Shown here: positions 31,450-32,890 of the stretch, piece by piece | How the letters are laid out: each line of letters starts with the position of its first letter | How positions within the stretch are numbered: position 1 is the first letter of the stretch | Source: Phormidium tenue FACHB-886 | GTDB taxonomy: Bacteria; Cyanobacteriota; Cyanobacteriia; Elainellales; Elainellaceae | NCBI RefSeq assembly: GCF_014764505.1 | Contig: NZ_JACXWX010000057.1 | Location: forward strand, 1-32,890 | Length of the DNA stretch: 32,890 nucleotides | Direction: 5' to 3' | Position numbers and translations under genes: made by a program | Notes under the pieces: model-generated | Seen by the model: only the letters and a program-made list of their open reading frames with translations | Told to the model about the DNA's origin: nothing | The model's database searches: none

Positions 31450-32346
31450 ATGGTTAATTTGGAGTGGTATCGCAGCTTTGTTGAGGTCTATCGGGTCGGA
31501 ACGGTATCAGGCGCAGCAGAGGTGTTGCATCTCACACAGCCTGCCGTTAGCCAGCATATTGCAGCGTTAGAATCAACGTTGGGCATTTCCCTATTCCAGC
31601 GAATGCCTCGTCGGATGCTGCCTACCGAAGCAGGAAAGCGGCTGTATAATCGCGTTGTGGTTGCGATCGAAACTCTAGAATCTATCCCAACCAAAACAGC
31701 TTTCGCAGACGCTCCCTTGCTGATTCGTCTGGGCACACCCACTGATTTTTTTAGCGAGTACGTTTTGCAGCAGGTGCCAGACGAGAAATTTTTGCTTAAG
31801 GTGCAGTTTGGACTGGTGCAAGATCTGATCGAGCAACTGCTGGAAAACCAGATCGATTGTGCAATCGCCACTCAAAAGATTACTAAACCCGAATTGGAAT
31901 ATCAGCCGATCTTCGAAGAGGAATTCTGGCTAGTGGGTTCCCCAGCTATCAAAATTCCCCTGTCTCAAGAGCAGATGGAAGACCTAAACACCCTCGAACA
32001 CTGGCTCAAACTCCAATCCTGGATCGCCTACAGTGAAGATCTACCGATTATTAGGCGGTTTTGGCGCGTAATTTTTGGTAAACGGTTAGATGTCAATCCT
32101 CGATTTGTGATTCCAGACTTACGCAGTATACGAGAGGCGATCGCTCAAGGACTGGGGTATAGTGTGTTGCCAGATTACCTCTGCAAAGACTGGATTGCCG
32201 ACAACCGACTTGCCTTGATCCTAAAACCAACTAAAGCGGTGACAAATCAGCTCTGGCTGGTCTACCGCAAAAAAGAACGACAATCCCAATCAGTTAGTTT
32301 GCTCTTTGAATGGCTGGGAGTGCATCACGAAAGGAGCGCTAGCTGA
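31450..32346 (+). CDS. LysR family transcriptional regulator
   Basis: A 298-residue regulator. The winged helix-turn-helix covers 1-60 (WYRSFVEVYRVGTVSGAAEVLHLTQPAVSQHIAALE, LFQRMPRRMLPTEAG) and the substrate-binding (periplasmic-binding-protein-like) domain covers about 88-290 (LLIRLGTPTDFF, QIDCAIATQKI, AIAQGLGYSVLPDYLC). Length is normal. It is divergent from the DJ-1/PfpI gene and probably controls it and its own transcription, possibly in response to a reactive aldehyde (inference from context only). Confidence 0.93.
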   Translation: MVNLEWYRSFVEVYRVGTVSGAAEVLHLTQPAVSQHIAALESTLGISLFQRMPRRMLPTEAGKRLYNRVVVAIETLESIPTKTAFADAPLLIRLGTPTDFFSEYVLQQVPDEKFLLKVQFGLVQDLIEQLLENQIDCAIATQKITKPELEYQPIFEEEFWLVGSPAIKIPLSQEQMEDLNTLEHWLKLQSWIAYSEDLPIIRRFWRVIFGKRLDVNPRFVIPDLRSIREAIAQGLGYSVLPDYLCKDWIADNRLALILKPTKAVTNQLWLVYRKKERQSQSVSLLFEWLGVHHERSAS

Positions 32347-32410
32347 ACTGAAACGCAACAATAAATCTTTATTCGTTGCTCCAACTTACTCAATGGCGGT
32401 ACAGGTTTAA

Positions 32411-32722
32411 TTAGCAGGCATATTCATCAATAAGATGGTAGATCGCTTGTGCAAGCGCTGGATCGAACACCGATTGTAGAACGTCATGTTCGGGATTTTT
32501 CAGAATTACATGTTCCATATCTTTTGCTTTGAACCGAAACATATCCGTTTCAGTTATGACATCAACTTTGAAATTGTGACCATCTACCCGAACAGACACA
32601 ATATCATCCAAAGAAAGCTCATACCTAAACTTTAGAAGATACTTGAGTCGGCTTGATGTATTGATGATCTCGGTGATTTTACTTTTATCGGTAAAAGAAA
32701 CATCTGGCATATAGCTGTTCAA
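32411..32722 (-). CDS. Hypothetical protein, 103 residues
   Basis: A small soluble protein with mixed alpha/beta composition: an N-terminal helical part (about 10-35, SKITEIINTSSRLKYLLKF), a beta-rich middle (37-60, SLDDIVSVRVDGHNFKVDVITETDMF) and a C-terminal helix ending LAQAIYHLIDEYAC. No family is recognised. A second Met at residue 5 (32710) is an alternative start, and neither start has a strong ribosome-binding site. The frame has normal amino-acid usage for the region and no overlapping competitor, so it is likely real. Confidence 0.6.
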   Translation of the reverse strand: MNSYMPDVSFTDKSKITEIINTSSRLKYLLKFRYELSLDDIVSVRVDGHNFKVDVITETDMFRFKAKDMEHVILKNPEHDVLQSVFDPALAQAIYHLIDEYAC

Positions 32723-32890
32723 GTAATCAGTTGTTCAAATAATTTCTGTTCAATTATCTGTTGCCCAAACATTGCTACAAAGGGGCTTTGTTGCATGATT
32801 GCCAAAAAGACGATTTAGACTTGAGCAAGAGCTCAATTAAGCCTCAACCTTATAGCTGTCCGGCTTGCAGATCTGGATCATGCGGTTGAG
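32723..32890. other. Window edge, possible insertion-sequence end
   Basis: The stretch at about 32780-32800 contains AAAGGGGCTTTGTTGCATG, which resembles ends of some bacterial insertion sequences (GGGCTTTGTTGCA type). After it a plus-strand frame reads KPQPYSCPACRSGSCG, with a Cys-x-x-Cys pair as in zinc fingers of transposases, then stops. The sequence ends before this can be decided. Confidence 0.25.

Overview
The window looks like chromosomal DNA of a cyanobacterium. Copies of the palindrome GCGATCGC (the HIP1 site of cyanobacteria) are scattered through most genes. There is an NdhK-type NDH-1 subunit, a DUF3611 (Tic21-like) membrane protein and a GAF-histidine kinase of cyanobacterial build. 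Coding density is moderate, with many intergenic stretches holding palindromes, small inverted-repeat elements and gene remnants. No rRNA or tRNA gene and no CRISPR array was seen.

Layout. 1-7300: housekeeping-like and sensory genes (DUF3611 membrane protein, GAF-histidine kinase, Tat-exported DUF362 protein, small membrane protein, DIP1984-family protein, tyrosine phosphatase), plus a strongly self-complementary non-coding block at 6314-6530. 7303-16093: an island arranged around an AraC-type regulator. Leftward from it (minus strand) run three signal-peptide VOC proteins, an exported yellow/MRJP-type beta-propeller and a crotonase that keeps the catalytic residues of 6-oxocamphor hydrolase. 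Rightward (plus strand) lie a truncated SDR, a Tat-signal SDR, two SnoaL/NTF2-like proteins with Tat-like signals, a broken VOC gene and an aldo/keto reductase. Most of these products carry export signals, so I infer an envelope-located pathway acting on a small hydrophobic or diketone-like molecule. The substrate cannot be read from the sequence.

16246-18570: a two-gene unit of an orphan ndhK (no ndhC or ndhJ beside it) followed 3 bases later by a hemerythrin-like protein fused to a C-terminal membrane domain. 18757-21794: small palindromic elements, truncated GFA and VOC genes, two intact VOC proteins and a divergent ECF42-type sigma factor whose upstream region is tandemly duplicated with promoter-like motifs in both copies. 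22021-25864: a MOSC protein, then two adjacent glycine-zipper/LEA-like repeat proteins, a MITE-like element, a clear intrinsic terminator and a coiled-coil protein.

26078-32722: an MFS exporter, a pirin, a LeuT-fold-like transporter whose start overlaps a truncated IS630-type transposase, a DJ-1/PfpI protein divergent from a LysR regulator, and an unrecognised small protein. The window ends in DNA that may be the edge of another insertion sequence. Across the window there are five intact VOC-fold genes and two VOC remnants, an unusual concentration.
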